Assembly (NCBI RefSeq): GCF_030063205.1
Contig: NZ_JASISQ010000004.1
Location: 1-64,000 of the forward strand
DNA from: Arthrobacter antibioticus
GTDB lineage: Bacteria > Actinomycetota > Actinomycetes > Actinomycetales > Micrococcaceae
Direction: 5' to 3'
Length of the DNA: 64,000 nucleotides
Within the stretch, counting starts at the first letter, position 1. Every line of letters begins with the position of its first letter. The notes under the pieces were generated by a model, which made no database searches, was not told the DNA's origin, and was given only the letters and a program-made list of their open reading frames with translations. Below, in pieces: positions 1 to 8,376 of this stretch. The translations under genes and the position numbers were made by a program.

Positions 1-90
1 GAGCCCATCGGCCCTGCCCTCTACGACACAGCCTTCAGCCCAGAAGACGGCAACGGAATTCAACAAGGATGGGGCGGAAGAAGCCACTGA
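1..90 (+). CDS. Possible 3' end of an unidentified CDS (partial)
   Basis: Frame 1 is open from the window edge through 29 codons to a TGA at 88-90, and the peptide contains LYDTAFSPEDGNG. About two thirds of third codon positions are G or C. The next frame is also open to a TAA near 121 and encodes a Ser/Thr/Pro-rich peptide, so the true frame cannot be settled here. No family is recognised. If real, the gene converges on the tRNA terminator downstream. Confidence 0.3.
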   Translation, partial: EPIGPALYDTAFSPEDGNGIQQGWGGRSH

Positions 91-249
91 CACGCCCGGG
101 CTGTACACACATTTTGGCCGCTAACCCGCATTTCTGTGCTCCTGGCCAGTTTTTCCGGCGTATTTTCCGCGAGGTTCATCTCGGCGCAAGTATAAATGGG
201 CCGGGATACGAAAAATCCCCGGCCTACATGGCCGAGGATTTTCCTCATC
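91..249. other. Intergenic stretch left of the first tRNA
   Basis: No coding region can be supported between the possible partial CDS and the tRNA. Open frames that run through here cross the tRNA gene itself and have no matching ribosome-binding site. The only recognisable element is the minus-strand terminator hairpin listed separately. Confidence 0.5.
211..238 (-). terminator. Intrinsic terminator after initiator tRNA
   Basis: Read on the minus strand, a GC-rich stem with arms CGGCC/GGCCG extended by imperfect TCCT/GGGGA pairing closes a five-base ATGTA loop. It is followed directly by TTTTT. It lies about 12 bases beyond the encoded CCA of the tRNA, in the expected place for a rho-independent terminator of that transcript. 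Confidence 0.75.
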
Positions 250-326
<77 letters not shown>

Positions 327-412
327 TTGCGTCCTCAACAGTACATGCGATTTCTCCAATCACCAACTCGAGGAGGTACCCGCACCAGAAACGGGACACT
401 TTCTCCCTGACG

Positions 413-1189
413 CTAGCGGTGCTTGAACTCCGCCGGACGCTTTTCAGTGAAAGCTTTCATGCCTTCACTTTGATCTTCCGTAGCAAAGCAGGCGAAAATT
501 GAACGGCGTTCCATGCGAACGCCTTCAGCCAAGGTGGTCTCAAACGCAGCATTAACCGCCTCCTTGGCGATCATGGCCACAGGCTTTGACATCCCCGCAA
601 TCGTCGCGGCGGTGGCCAGCGCATCCTCCATCAGTGAATCCACGGGAACAACGCGGGCAACAAGGCCCGCCTGTTCGGCTTCGTGTGCTCCCATGACCCG
701 TCCGGTCAAGACCATTTCCATGGCTTTGGCCTTACCGATAGCACGAGTCAACCGTTGCGAACCGCCCATACCGGGGATAACGCCAAGCTTAATTTCGGGC
801 TGACCGAATTTGGCGTTATCAGCGGCGATGATGAAGTCCGCGATCATTGCCAGTTCGCAGCCACCACCTAGTGCATGGCCTGCCACTGCAGCGATGATCG
901 GCGTGCGAACCCGTGCCAACTCATCCCACGCTGAGAACCAGTTGGCTTGGTACATCTCCACCGCGGACTTGTTCACCATCTCCTTGATGTCAGCCCCCGC
1001 GGCAAAAGCCTTGGAGGACCCGGTGATAATAATGGCCCCGATACCAATATCGGTATCATACTGCTGCGCTGCCGTAAGGATCTCACGGCCCATGGCATCG
1101 CTGAGTGCGTTCAATGCCTCGGGACGGTTCAGCGTAATAATGCCTACACGGCCACGTTGTTCGGTCAGGATCAGGGAGTTTTCAGTCAT
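413..1189 (-). CDS. Enoyl-CoA hydratase (crotonase family)
   Basis: A 258-residue protein of normal length for a short-chain enoyl-CoA hydratase, which adds water to trans-2-enoyl-CoA in beta-oxidation or branched-chain amino-acid breakdown. The oxyanion-hole segments AAGADIKE (near residue 65) and [11 protein letters not shown] (104-114) are intact. Both catalytic glutamates are present, E112 in GGCEL and E132 in GQPEIKLG. It is the last gene of a minus-strand module with isobutyryl-CoA dehydrogenase, 3-hydroxyisobutyryl-CoA hydrolase and 3-hydroxyisobutyrate dehydrogenase, so methacrylyl-CoA hydration in valine catabolism is the likely job (inference from context). The 90-bp gap from mmsB allows a separate promoter. 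Confidence 0.88.
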   Translation of the reverse strand: MTENSLILTEQRGRVGIITLNRPEALNALSDAMGREILTAAQQYDTDIGIGAIIITGSSKAFAAGADIKEMVNKSAVEMYQANWFSAWDELARVRTPIIAAVAGHALGGGCELAMIADFIIAADNAKFGQPEIKLGVIPGMGGSQRLTRAIGKAKAMEMVLTGRVMGAHEAEQAGLVARVVPVDSLMEDALATAATIAGMSKPVAMIAKEAVNAAFETTLAEGVRMERRSIFACFATEDQSEGMKAFTEKRPAEFKHR

Positions 1190-1279
1190 GGAGAAGTTCC
1201 GTTCGTTTGATCGTGCGCAGGTTAATCGCGAAGAAAATAATTGGTTGAAGCTCTATCGGCTCTGATTCAAACGCGGGGC

Positions 1280-2239
1280 TCAGTCCGCCTCGGTTTTGCT
1301 AGAGGCCGCTCTGATGCTGTTGATGATGGAGGAAAAGTCAGTGCTGGCTCCGCCGTCCAAGGAGAATTCGCGGTAGATTTCTTCAGCAGTACGGCCCATG
1401 ACGGCATCCACCCCGGTGGCATTGAGCGCCTCAACGGCCAGTCCCAGGTCCTTGGCCATCAGTGAGCCGGCAAATCCAGGCTGGTAATCGCGGTTTGCGG
1501 GGCTTGTTGGCACTGGTCCGGGAACGGGACAATTGGTTGTCAGGGACCAGCATTGCCCTGAGGCATTGGCGGCAACATCAAAGAGTGCCTGGTGCGTGAG
1601 CCCAAGCTTTTCGCCCAGCACAAACGCCTCACTGACGGCGATCATGGACACGCCAAGAATCATGTTGTTACACACTTTGGCGGCTTGTCCCGCGCCGGGC
1701 CCGCCGCACAACACAATGCGTTTGCCCATCACCTCAAATAGGTTCTTCGCCGCCGCAAAGTCCTCTTCGGATCCACCCACCATGAACGTCAGCGTTCCGG
1801 CCTGGGCACCCATGACACCGCCAGACACTGGCGCATCAAGTGCCCTGTGGCCACGCCCACTGACCAATTTATGGGTAGCGCGGGCATCTTCCACAGAAAT
1901 GGTTGAGCATTCAAGGAACAGCGCCTCTGGTTTGGCCGCGGCCAGAAGCCCACCGCCTGGCCCTTCGCCTTCCAAGGCAGCAAAGACGTGCTTTCCCGCC
2001 GGCAGCATGGTGATGATGACATCGGCGTCCATGGCCGCTTGCGCTGATGAGTCACAAACCACCACCCCGGCCTCCGCGGCAGCAGCCAGCGCAGCGGGCA
2101 CTACATCGAAGCCGTGCACCTGATACCCGGCAGCCACCAGGTTCGCCGCCATAGGTCCGCCCATATGGCCGAGCCCAATGAAAGCAACTTTCTTACTGGC
2201 GCCTTCAGTGTCATGTGCTGTGATTGATTCTTCGCTCAT
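1280..2239 (-). CDS. mmsB: 3-hydroxyisobutyrate dehydrogenase
   Basis: 319 residues; oxidises 3-hydroxyisobutyrate to methylmalonate semialdehyde with NAD+, the penultimate step of valine breakdown. The N-terminal dinucleotide-binding motif IGLGHMGGPMAAN starts near residue 21. The substrate-binding signature DAPVSGG lies at 135-141, and the catalytic lysine is K188 in GAGQAAKVCNN. A good AGGAG lies seven bases before the ATG. The gene follows the 3-hydroxyisobutyryl-CoA hydrolase after about 170 bp that hold a degenerate 15-bp tandem repeat. The N-terminal extension before the Rossmann fold (about 15 residues) is slightly longer than usual. Confidence 0.92.
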   Translation of the reverse strand: MSEESITAHDTEGASKKVAFIGLGHMGGPMAANLVAAGYQVHGFDVVPAALAAAAEAGVVVCDSSAQAAMDADVIITMLPAGKHVFAALEGEGPGGGLLAAAKPEALFLECSTISVEDARATHKLVSGRGHRALDAPVSGGVMGAQAGTLTFMVGGSEEDFAAAKNLFEVMGKRIVLCGGPGAGQAAKVCNNMILGVSMIAVSEAFVLGEKLGLTHQALFDVAANASGQCWSLTTNCPVPGPVPTSPANRDYQPGFAGSLMAKDLGLAVEALNATGVDAVMGRTAEEIYREFSLDGGASTDFSSIINSIRAASSKTEAD

Positions 2240-2291
2240 GGTCCCGCTCCTTCACCGTTCGCTGACCTACCGTTTACGCAACTGCTCCCTG

Positions 2292-2381
2292 CCACATTTC
2301 CGTGGGCCACATTTCCGTGGACCACATTTTCTTGGCCCGCACTTCTTTGGCCCGCACTCCCGTGCGCCGCATGCCCCTGCT
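2292..2381. repeat. Six degenerate copies of a 15-bp tandem repeat
   Basis: Six head-to-tail 15-bp units start with CCACATTTCCGTGGG. Units 1 and 2 differ at one base, and units 3 to 6 decay progressively toward the hydrolase gene. Each of the first units is itself partly palindromic (CCAC...GTGG). The array lies between the hydrolase stop and the mmsB ribosome-binding site. No long protein is encoded by it that I would trust. Confidence 0.8.
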
Positions 2382-2407
2382 TCAAACTCGCTCCCCTGAA
2401 GAGGGGA

Positions 2408-3472
2408 TTACTGCATGTCAGTGTCCTGATCAGGTGCAGTTAAATTCAGCTCGCGGTCACCCAAATCAGCAAATGCCCCCTCCACTACGTCGTGGGGAAC
2501 TTCTGCAGCAGAGGCAGGGGACCACTGCGGATTTCTGTCCTTGTCCACAAGCTGCGCACGGATTCCTTCGGCAAAGTCGGGCCAGCGCAGGGCACGCAGC
2601 GACACGCGCAGTTCTTGGTTCAATGCCGCCTCCAAAGAAGGCTGTAGCCGTGCCCGCCGCAGTGCGGCCAACGTGACAGCTACCGCAGTTGGTGACTTCG
2701 CCGCTATCTTTTCCGCTGCCGCGGTGGCGGCAGGGTCGCCAACACGGGCCAGGCGCTCAAGGATGGTTTCAACGCAGTCCGGAGCGTACGCCTCATCAAT
2801 CCACCACCGCTGCTTGCCAAGGGCAGACTCGGGTGGGAGCTGGCCATACCGTGCAACTACGGTGCTTGCGTTGCGTTCGGCCAGCTCAGCAACCAGCGTG
2901 GGCAGCAGCCCGGAATCCACATAGTGGCTGGCCATCCCCATGGCGATGGCATCGGCCCCGCTGACCATGGATCCGGTAAGGCCCGCGTGCGTCCCCATCT
3001 CACCTGGGGCTCGAGAAAGCAGGTAGGTGCCGCCCACATCCGGGACAAAGCCGATCCCGGTTTCCGGCATGCCAATTCGGGAGCGCTCGGTGACAATGCG
3101 GTGGGAGGCGTGCGCTGAAATTCCCACCCCACCACCTAAGACAACCCCATCCATCAGTGTCACAATGGGTTTGGGATAGCGTTCGATACGTGCGTTCAGG
3201 TGGTATTCATCGCGCCAGAACTGCTCGCTGGAGTTCCCTCCGGTGCGTGCGTCGTGGTAGATCGAGACAATGTCTCCGCCAGCACACAAGCCGCGCTCAC
3301 CGGCGCCGGAGATGAGCACTGTTGCAACGCCGTCGTCCGTTTCCCACTCATCCAACGCCTGTGCCACAGCCTTGACCATGGCGTGGTTAAGTGCATTCAT
3401 GGCCTGAGGCCGGTTGAGCACCAAGTGCCCCAGCTGGCCGCTGCGCTCTATAAGTACGTCGTTGTGCTCCAC
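2408..3472 (-). CDS. 3-hydroxyisobutyryl-CoA hydrolase
   Basis: A crotonase-fold thioester hydrolase releasing 3-hydroxyisobutyrate from its CoA ester in valine catabolism. The family hallmark MPETGIGFVPDVGG gives E137 and D145, the equivalents of the catalytic pair of human HIBCH. The oxyanion segment is CAGGDI. The C-terminal 3-hydroxyisobutyryl-CoA hydrolase extension is present and the length (about 354 residues) is normal. The start is ambiguous because the 15-bp unit CGTGGAGGATGGAAA is repeated. GTG at 3472 and GTG at 3487 each have GGAGG eight bases upstream, while the ATG at 3502 has GGAGG abutting it. I chose 3472. Confidence 0.9.
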   Translation of the reverse strand: MEHNDVLIERSGQLGHLVLNRPQAMNALNHAMVKAVAQALDEWETDDGVATVLISGAGERGLCAGGDIVSIYHDARTGGNSSEQFWRDEYHLNARIERYPKPIVTLMDGVVLGGGVGISAHASHRIVTERSRIGMPETGIGFVPDVGGTYLLSRAPGEMGTHAGLTGSMVSGADAIAMGMASHYVDSGLLPTLVAELAERNASTVVARYGQLPPESALGKQRWWIDEAYAPDCVETILERLARVGDPAATAAAEKIAAKSPTAVAVTLAALRRARLQPSLEAALNQELRVSLRALRWPDFAEGIRAQLVDKDRNPQWSPASAAEVPHDVVEGAFADLGDRELNLTAPDQDTDMQ

Positions 3473-3505
3473 GTTTCCATCCTCCACGTTTCCATCCTCC
3501 ACGGT

Positions 3506-4642
3506 TCAGCGCTCCACGGCCAGACGGCCCACGATTAAACGCATAATTTCATTGCTGCCTTCAAGAATTTGATGCACCCGCAGGTCCCTGACAAGCTTTT
3601 CCAGCCCATACTCGCTGAGGTACCCATAGCCGCCGTGCAGTTGCAGTGCCTGGTTGGCCACCTGAAACCCTGCATCCGTGGCAACAAGTTTGGCCATGGC
3701 GCATAGTTTCACGGCGTCACCGGCACCAGTATCCAGGGCGTTGGCGGCACGCATCAGCATGGTCCTGGAGACCTCAAGATCGGTGTCCATCTGGGCAATC
3801 TCGAAGAGCAGGTGTTGCTTTTCAATGAGCGGGCCACCAAACGCCTGCCGTTCTTTGAGGTAAGCGATGGACTTTTCCAGCGCAGCCCTGCCCCCGCCCA
3901 ACGAACAAGCGCCAATGTTCACACGCCCACCGTTCAGGCCCTTCATGGCAATACCGAACCCATCGCCTTCTTCACCCAGCCTGTTGGTTACGGGGATGCG
4001 AACATTGTCAAAGACCACCTGGCGGGTGGGCTGAGCTCGCCAACCCATCTTCTTTTCATTGGCACCAAAGCTCAGCCCGGGGGCGTCATGGGGAACTACG
4101 ACGGCGGTGATTCCGCGCCCGCCCAGATCGGCTGTCCTGACCATCACCAAATACCAGGCGGAGGAACCCGCGCCGGAAATAAATTGTTTGGTTCCGTTAA
4201 TCAGGTAATCATCGCCATCAAGCACCGCTTTGGTGGTGATAGCGGCGGCGTCAGAGCCAACACCGGGTTCGGAGAGACAGTAGCTTGTCAGCTCGCTCAT
4301 GGCGGTAATGCCAGGGAGCCATTGCTGGCGCTGAGTATCATTGCCGAAGGCGTCGATCATCCACGCAACCATGTTGTGGATGGAAATATAGGCGGCGATG
4401 GTGGGGTCAACGGCAGCGAGCTCTTCAAAGATCAGAACAGCGTCGGTGCGGCTTAGTCCGGAGCCGCCATGCTCCTCACCCACATAAATACCACCCATGC
4501 CAAGGGCCCCGGCCTGGGCCAGCACATCCACCGGGAAGTGCTTATCCTCATCCCATTGCGCCGTGTGCGGGGCTAGTTCGGTGGCGGCAAAGTCGCGCAC
4601 CATTTCTACCATTGCTTCTTGGTCGGGTGTGAGCTCGTTCAT
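3506..4642 (-). CDS. Acyl-CoA dehydrogenase, probably isobutyryl-CoA dehydrogenase
   Basis: 378 residues, a complete FAD acyl-CoA dehydrogenase. Visible are the substrate/FAD motifs CLSEPGVGSDAAA and NGTKQFISGAG, and the C-terminal catalytic glutamate (about residue 344) in GYGYLSEYGLEKL. It oxidises a short branched acyl-CoA and passes electrons to ETF, encoded 1.2 kb upstream. Its position directly ahead of 3-hydroxyisobutyryl-CoA hydrolase and mmsB points to isobutyryl-CoA as substrate (inference). An AGGAG six bases before the ATG supports the start. It is the first gene of this valine module. Confidence 0.9.
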   Translation of the reverse strand: MNELTPDQEAMVEMVRDFAATELAPHTAQWDEDKHFPVDVLAQAGALGMGGIYVGEEHGGSGLSRTDAVLIFEELAAVDPTIAAYISIHNMVAWMIDAFGNDTQRQQWLPGITAMSELTSYCLSEPGVGSDAAAITTKAVLDGDDYLINGTKQFISGAGSSAWYLVMVRTADLGGRGITAVVVPHDAPGLSFGANEKKMGWRAQPTRQVVFDNVRIPVTNRLGEEGDGFGIAMKGLNGGRVNIGACSLGGGRAALEKSIAYLKERQAFGGPLIEKQHLLFEIAQMDTDLEVSRTMLMRAANALDTGAGDAVKLCAMAKLVATDAGFQVANQALQLHGGYGYLSEYGLEKLVRDLRVHQILEGSNEIMRLIVGRLAVER

Positions 4643-4718
4643 GGCGCCTCCTAGTACCGCATCGTTGCGGCGTCAGTTGTTGGGCTCCCTGTTGGTCACC
4701 CGGATTGTGGGCGGACTA

Positions 4719-4749
4719 TTTTGGCCGCCCAGATCATGGGCGGCCAAAA
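4719..4749. other. Perfect 12-bp stem-loop between cytochrome b gene and acyl-CoA dehydrogenase gene
   Basis: The arms TTTTGGCCGCCC and GGGCGGCCAAAA flank the loop AGATCAT. It sits just beyond the stop of the upstream minus-strand gene and before the start of the next. The T-run is 5' and the A-run is 3' of the GC stem on both strands, so it is not a canonical intrinsic terminator. It could still act as an RNA 3'-end or processing hairpin. Confidence 0.7.
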
Positions 4750-4754
4750 AATAT

Positions 4755-5708
4755 TTACTTGGTGACCTTGCCCATCAGGGATGCAACGGGTCGAAGGAAC
4801 AATGGTTGGGCCAGGAACCAGGCAGCAGCAATAACAACCAGGGATGCCGCAAAGATGCCAAAGCCCCACCAGTTCACAGCGTCACTTGAGGCATACATGT
4901 GGTTGAGGTTGCGCAGGGCGCCGGTGGCCAGGACCAGGGTCACGTGCACCACGATGAATCCTACGAAGTACAGCATCACCGGAAAGTGCAGGGCCCGGGC
5001 GGCTTGGATGGGGTAGATCTTATTCAACGTGGTGGCGTTCTTTGGCCAGGCACCTGACATCCGCAGGCCTGTGGCGATGGCTAGCGGAGCGGCAATGAAG
5101 ACGGTGATGAAGTAGGTCAGCAGCTGTAAGCCGTTGTAATTCACCCAGCCGTTATCAGTTGGCCAGTCAAGGGAGAGATACTGCAGTCCAGCCGAAAGGG
5201 CGTTCGGGAAAACGTCCCAGCTCGTGGGCACAATACGCATCCACTGGCCTGTGAAGAACAGCGCCACAATGAAGATGGCGCCATTGAGCACCCACAGGGC
5301 ATCCAGGGTGAGGTGAAACCACAAATCGAGGCTGATCTTGGTTGGCGAATTCTTTGTTTTGATCAGCCCTTTGTTGTTGCGCACCCAGTGGGCGGACGGG
5401 CGCTTGGTGGTGCGCACCTGCCAGCCCGAGCGGATGATCAAAAGGATCAAGAACGTGTTCACGAAGTGCTGCCAGCCAAGCCAGGCGGGCAACCCAACCG
5501 GAGCTCCGGGCGGTAACTCAGAGGCTCCCGGATAGGTCTGCATGAAAGAGGCAACCGGCGCCAAACCGGTAAGCCAGCGAGCCACAAGAACGGCTATTAG
5601 CAACATAAGCACCAAAATTGCAGCAGAGACAGTAATTTTGGTCCACAGGCCCATGGCCTGCCACCTAGCCTGGATGCCGGCGGCCTGCTTATTTGTGGGG
5701 GTCGACAT
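4755..5708 (-). CDS. Cytochrome b/b6-like integral membrane protein
   Basis: 317 residues with about six hydrophobic spans: near 22-48, 78-96, 135-155, 197-225, 243-272 and 283-305. Histidines lie inside or beside the helices (WQHFVN, WFHLTLD, ALHFPV, VVHVTL), the pattern of b561/Ni-Fe-hydrogenase-type cytochrome b subunits binding two haems. It probably moves electrons between a soluble partner and the quinone pool. No partner hydrogenase or formate dehydrogenase subunit is adjacent; it sits between an acyl-CoA dehydrogenase and etfA. An electron-transfer role with ETF is possible but unproven. The predicted ribosome-binding site (AGAGG) is rather distant. Confidence 0.75.
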   Translation of the reverse strand: MSTPTNKQAAGIQARWQAMGLWTKITVSAAILVLMLLIAVLVARWLTGLAPVASFMQTYPGASELPPGAPVGLPAWLGWQHFVNTFLILLIIRSGWQVRTTKRPSAHWVRNNKGLIKTKNSPTKISLDLWFHLTLDALWVLNGAIFIVALFFTGQWMRIVPTSWDVFPNALSAGLQYLSLDWPTDNGWVNYNGLQLLTYFITVFIAAPLAIATGLRMSGAWPKNATTLNKIYPIQAARALHFPVMLYFVGFIVVHVTLVLATGALRNLNHMYASSDAVNWWGFGIFAASLVVIAAAWFLAQPLFLRPVASLMGKVTK

Positions 5709-5841
5709 GGTCTAAAAAACCTCTTTCAAGAACTTCTAAGGAAGTCACAGCCTCCAGGGCCGTTGCATAATTTCGCTGCGCGATCAGTCTCTATTTGTTA
5801 GAGCCTGTAAATGAGGAACAAGTGATGATCTGCACTACATA

Positions 5842-6822
5842 CTAGGACGGGCGGGCTGCCAGTGCCTCAAGGAATTGCGGCACCACAGTGAACACATCCC
5901 CCACAATACCCAGATCTGCCACATCAAAGATGGGCGAGTCTGCGTCCTTGTTGATAGCCACAATTGTTTTTGCCGTCTGCATACCAGCCCGGTGCTGGAT
6001 GGCCCCGGAAATTCCCAAGGCGATGTACAGCTGAGGGGAGACGCTCACACCGGTCTGTCCAACCTGCGCATGCTCATCAACAAAACCAGCGTCAACAGCG
6101 GCCCGGGAAGCTCCAACGGCTGCCCCCAACGCATCCGCAAGCTGTTCCACCAAAACAAAGTTCTCTTTGGAGCCCAGTCCACGGCCACCTGAGACAACCG
6201 TCTTGGCAACTCGCAGTTCTGGCCTGCTGCTGGTGGCAGGGGCGTCTTTGCGCGAATCGATCTGTGCACCTATACCGGCACCGGTCAGTGCCACTGTTGT
6301 TGTTTCAACAGCGCCGGCGGTGTTGGCGTTCTCCGTCAGACCGTCGATGGCGCCTTGGCGCACTGTGATGATGGGCAAACCACCCTCCACGCCAGACTCA
6401 ACGTCGTATGCCCCACCAAAGATGGAGTGTCCGGCAACAATGCGATCTCCGTCAAGGCGCAATGAAACGGCGTCCACCAACAGTGCCCCGCCAACGCGGA
6501 CAGCTAGACGGGCAGCAATTTCTCGGCCGTCTACTGAGTTTGCTGTGAGGATCGCGGAGGGCGAAAAAGCGGCAACGGCGCCTTCCAAGGCTTCTACGCC
6601 AGGGGCTGTCAGCACGGATCCGGCCAGGGGACCCACTGCTTGATAGATGGCAGCCGCGCCGGATTGGCCCAGCTGCTCCACCACGTCGGCAGCTAGCTCG
6701 TTTTCTACGGCAAGCACGGCAACGGGTGTGCCCAGCGAGCTTGCAGCTCCAAGGAGTCCACGGGCGGATGAAGCAATACCGCCCTGATCGGTGAGTTCAA
6801 TAAGTGTTAGTACATGAGTCAT
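5842..6822 (-). CDS. etfA: Electron transfer flavoprotein subunit alpha
   Basis: 326 residues. The C-terminal FAD domain is complete: [40 protein letters not shown] with GISGAIQH, and [11 protein letters not shown]. It forms a heterodimer with EtfB and accepts electrons from the several acyl-CoA dehydrogenases encoded nearby. AGGAAGGG precedes the ATG at good spacing. It follows etfB after 12 bp and is clearly cotranscribed with it. Confidence 0.96.
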   Translation of the reverse strand: MTHVLTLIELTDQGGIASSARGLLGAASSLGTPVAVLAVENELAADVVEQLGQSGAAAIYQAVGPLAGSVLTAPGVEALEGAVAAFSPSAILTANSVDGREIAARLAVRVGGALLVDAVSLRLDGDRIVAGHSIFGGAYDVESGVEGGLPIITVRQGAIDGLTENANTAGAVETTTVALTGAGIGAQIDSRKDAPATSSRPELRVAKTVVSGGRGLGSKENFVLVEQLADALGAAVGASRAAVDAGFVDEHAQVGQTGVSVSPQLYIALGISGAIQHRAGMQTAKTIVAINKDADSPIFDVADLGIVGDVFTVVPQFLEALAARPS

Positions 6823-6834
6823 GGGATGCCCTTC

Positions 6835-7602
6835 CTAAACCAAGCGATTTTCAATGAGGTATGCAGCGAGCTGTGAACCGGCCGTGCCATCGTCAACAAT
6901 TTTGCGTCCTGCCTCACGTGGTGGCCGCTCGCTGTGTGAAAGTACAACAGCATGTGCCGGCGTTGCCGTTACATCCAGATCCGCCAACGAAAGTGTTGTC
7001 ACAGGCTTGCGTTTGGCTGTCAGGATGCCCTTAAAGTTGGGGAACCGTGCCTCGGCGGACCACTCAGTGACAGTGACAACGGCAGGCAGAGGTGCGCTGA
7101 TGATGAGCGAACCGGTTTCACCCTGTCGCTCCCCGGATACTGTGCCAGAGCTCAAGTCAACTGTGGAGAGCCCACCAACCAGGGGCAGGCCCAAGTGTTC
7201 GGCAACCATCGCGGGAACAACCCCGCCACGACCATCGGTTGATTCTTTGCCTGCAAGGATCACATCTGCGGAAACGGCGCGCAAGGCCGCGGCCAAAACG
7301 GCTGCGGTGCGTGCGGCATCCGCGCCGGCCAACGTATCATCCAGTACGTGAACTCCGGAGTCAGCACCCATTGACAGGGCTTTACGAATCGCCTTGGTGG
7401 CTTCATCCGGGCCCATAGCCAAGGCAATAATCTCGGTGGATTTATCCGCGTCCTTGACGCGTAGAGCCACTTCCAGCGCACGCTCATTGACCTCGTCAAC
7501 GAGGTTATCCGCCGCGTCACGATCCAGCCAACCGGTTTCCGGGACGAGCGTACGCTCATCCGCAGTGTCGGGAACTTGTTTGATAAGTACAACGATCTTC
7601 AT
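6835..7602 (-). CDS. etfB: Electron transfer flavoprotein subunit beta
   Basis: About 255 residues from the ATG giving MKIVVLIKQVPDTADE, a typical EtfB N-terminus, preceded by GGAG at six bases. An in-frame ATG 27 bases upstream is less plausible. The AMP-binding ETF beta signature is visible in GKESTDGRGGVVPAMV. First gene of the etfB-etfA operon. The divergent MarR gene lies 169 bp away with overlapping palindromes between, so MarR control is likely (inference). Confidence 0.95.
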   Translation of the reverse strand: MKIVVLIKQVPDTADERTLVPETGWLDRDAADNLVDEVNERALEVALRVKDADKSTEIIALAMGPDEATKAIRKALSMGADSGVHVLDDTLAGADAARTAAVLAAALRAVSADVILAGKESTDGRGGVVPAMVAEHLGLPLVGGLSTVDLSSGTVSGERQGETGSLIISAPLPAVVTVTEWSAEARFPNFKGILTAKRKPVTTLSLADLDVTATPAHAVVLSHSERPPREAGRKIVDDGTAGSQLAAYLIENRLV

Positions 7603-7651
7603 TGACAGCTCCTTATGAAGTATTTGCATGATGCCTAGCTCTCATTTAGAG

Positions 7652-7679
7652 AATACTAGGTACCACTAGTATTTACTAG
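7652..7679. promoter_or_regulatory. Overlapping palindromes, probable MarR operator
   Basis: Three TACTAG/CTAGTA half-sites alternate in orientation. AATACTAG, six bases, CTAGTATT forms an 8-bp perfect inverted repeat. Its right half is shared with CTAGTA, two bases, TACTAG. The cluster lies midway between the divergent starts of etfB and the MarR gene, where an autoregulatory MarR operator would be expected. The binding assignment is inference. Confidence 0.65.
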
Positions 7680-7771
7680 GGATTCCAAGTAAATTGTTGT
7701 GACGAAGTAATTTTTGTTTCTTTCACAGCTGCGCCGGCCAGGTGCTCACCCACGTAGGAAAGGTGCTTGCA

Positions 7772-8308
7772 ATGGTTCCCGCGTCTCCACTGCCCATAGA
7801 CCCCATTGCCGAGGCCAAACGCCAGTGGATTGCTCACGGCTGGACCGACGCCGCCGACGCCATGGCCGCGTATTCCTCCGTCATGCGCGCCCATCAGTTG
7901 ATGTACAGCAGGGTTGACGCTGCACTTAAACCATTGGGTCTGTCCTACGCTCGCCTTGAACTGCTGCGACTTTTGTCCTTCACCCGCGACGGCGCCCTGC
8001 CGATGACAAGCGCCAGCGCCCGCCTTCAGGTCCATCCCACCTCGGTGACAAGCGTTGTGCACCGACTGGAAAAGGATGCCTTGGTGCGCCGGGAGGCCCA
8101 CCCCACGGATGGCCGTGCCACCTTGGTGATTGTGACCGGTGCCGGGCGGCTCCTTGCCGAAGAGGCGACGGCGGCGCTGAACTCCGGCGTCTTTGCCGAC
8201 CCTGGCATTCCGGCGGCAGATCTGCAGGTCCTGACGCAGATCCTTGCCCGCTTCCGCCGCGCTTCCGGTGACTTCATAGACCCCGTTCAGTACCCGGATC
8301 CGCTCTAA
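7772..8308 (+). CDS. MarR family transcriptional regulator
   Basis: About 178 residues from the ATG at 7772, which has AGGAAAGG at good spacing; an upstream in-frame GTG at 7742 lacks one. The winged helix-turn-helix lies at about residues 58-122. The recognition helix is around HPTSVTSVVHRLEKD, followed by the wing with the family DGR (PTDGRATLVI). It is divergent from etfBA and probably controls it and perhaps neighbouring fatty-acid genes; an acyl-CoA or aromatic-acid ligand is plausible but not visible. The long N-terminal extension before the dimerisation helix is somewhat unusual. Confidence 0.9.
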   Translation: MVPASPLPIDPIAEAKRQWIAHGWTDAADAMAAYSSVMRAHQLMYSRVDAALKPLGLSYARLELLRLLSFTRDGALPMTSASARLQVHPTSVTSVVHRLEKDALVRREAHPTDGRATLVIVTGAGRLLAEEATAALNSGVFADPGIPAADLQVLTQILARFRRASGDFIDPVQYPDPL

Positions 8309-8376
8309 ACCCCTTGGGGCACCGTATTTTAAGGTGTCGTATTTTGGACTATTAGAGGTACATGGGCGCAGCACCA

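Noticed and set aside
2280-2380. A 32-codon minus-strand frame (MRRTGVRAKE...) across the same array
   Set aside because: Possible start but no clear ribosome-binding site, and composition is dictated by the tandem repeat.
2178-2399. Small plus-strand frame with a repeated PHFRG peptide
   Set aside because: The peptide repeat only reflects the 15-bp DNA array; it overlaps mmsB antisense and lacks a start signal.
3472-3502. ATG at 3502 as start of the 3-hydroxyisobutyryl-CoA hydrolase
   Set aside because: GGAGG directly abuts this ATG, leaving no spacer; the GTG codons five and ten codons later have ideal spacing.
8309-8376. Terminator between the MarR gene and the MBL hydrolase
   Set aside because: Only short 4-bp pairings (CCCC/GGGG, CACC/GGTG) are visible, too weak to call.
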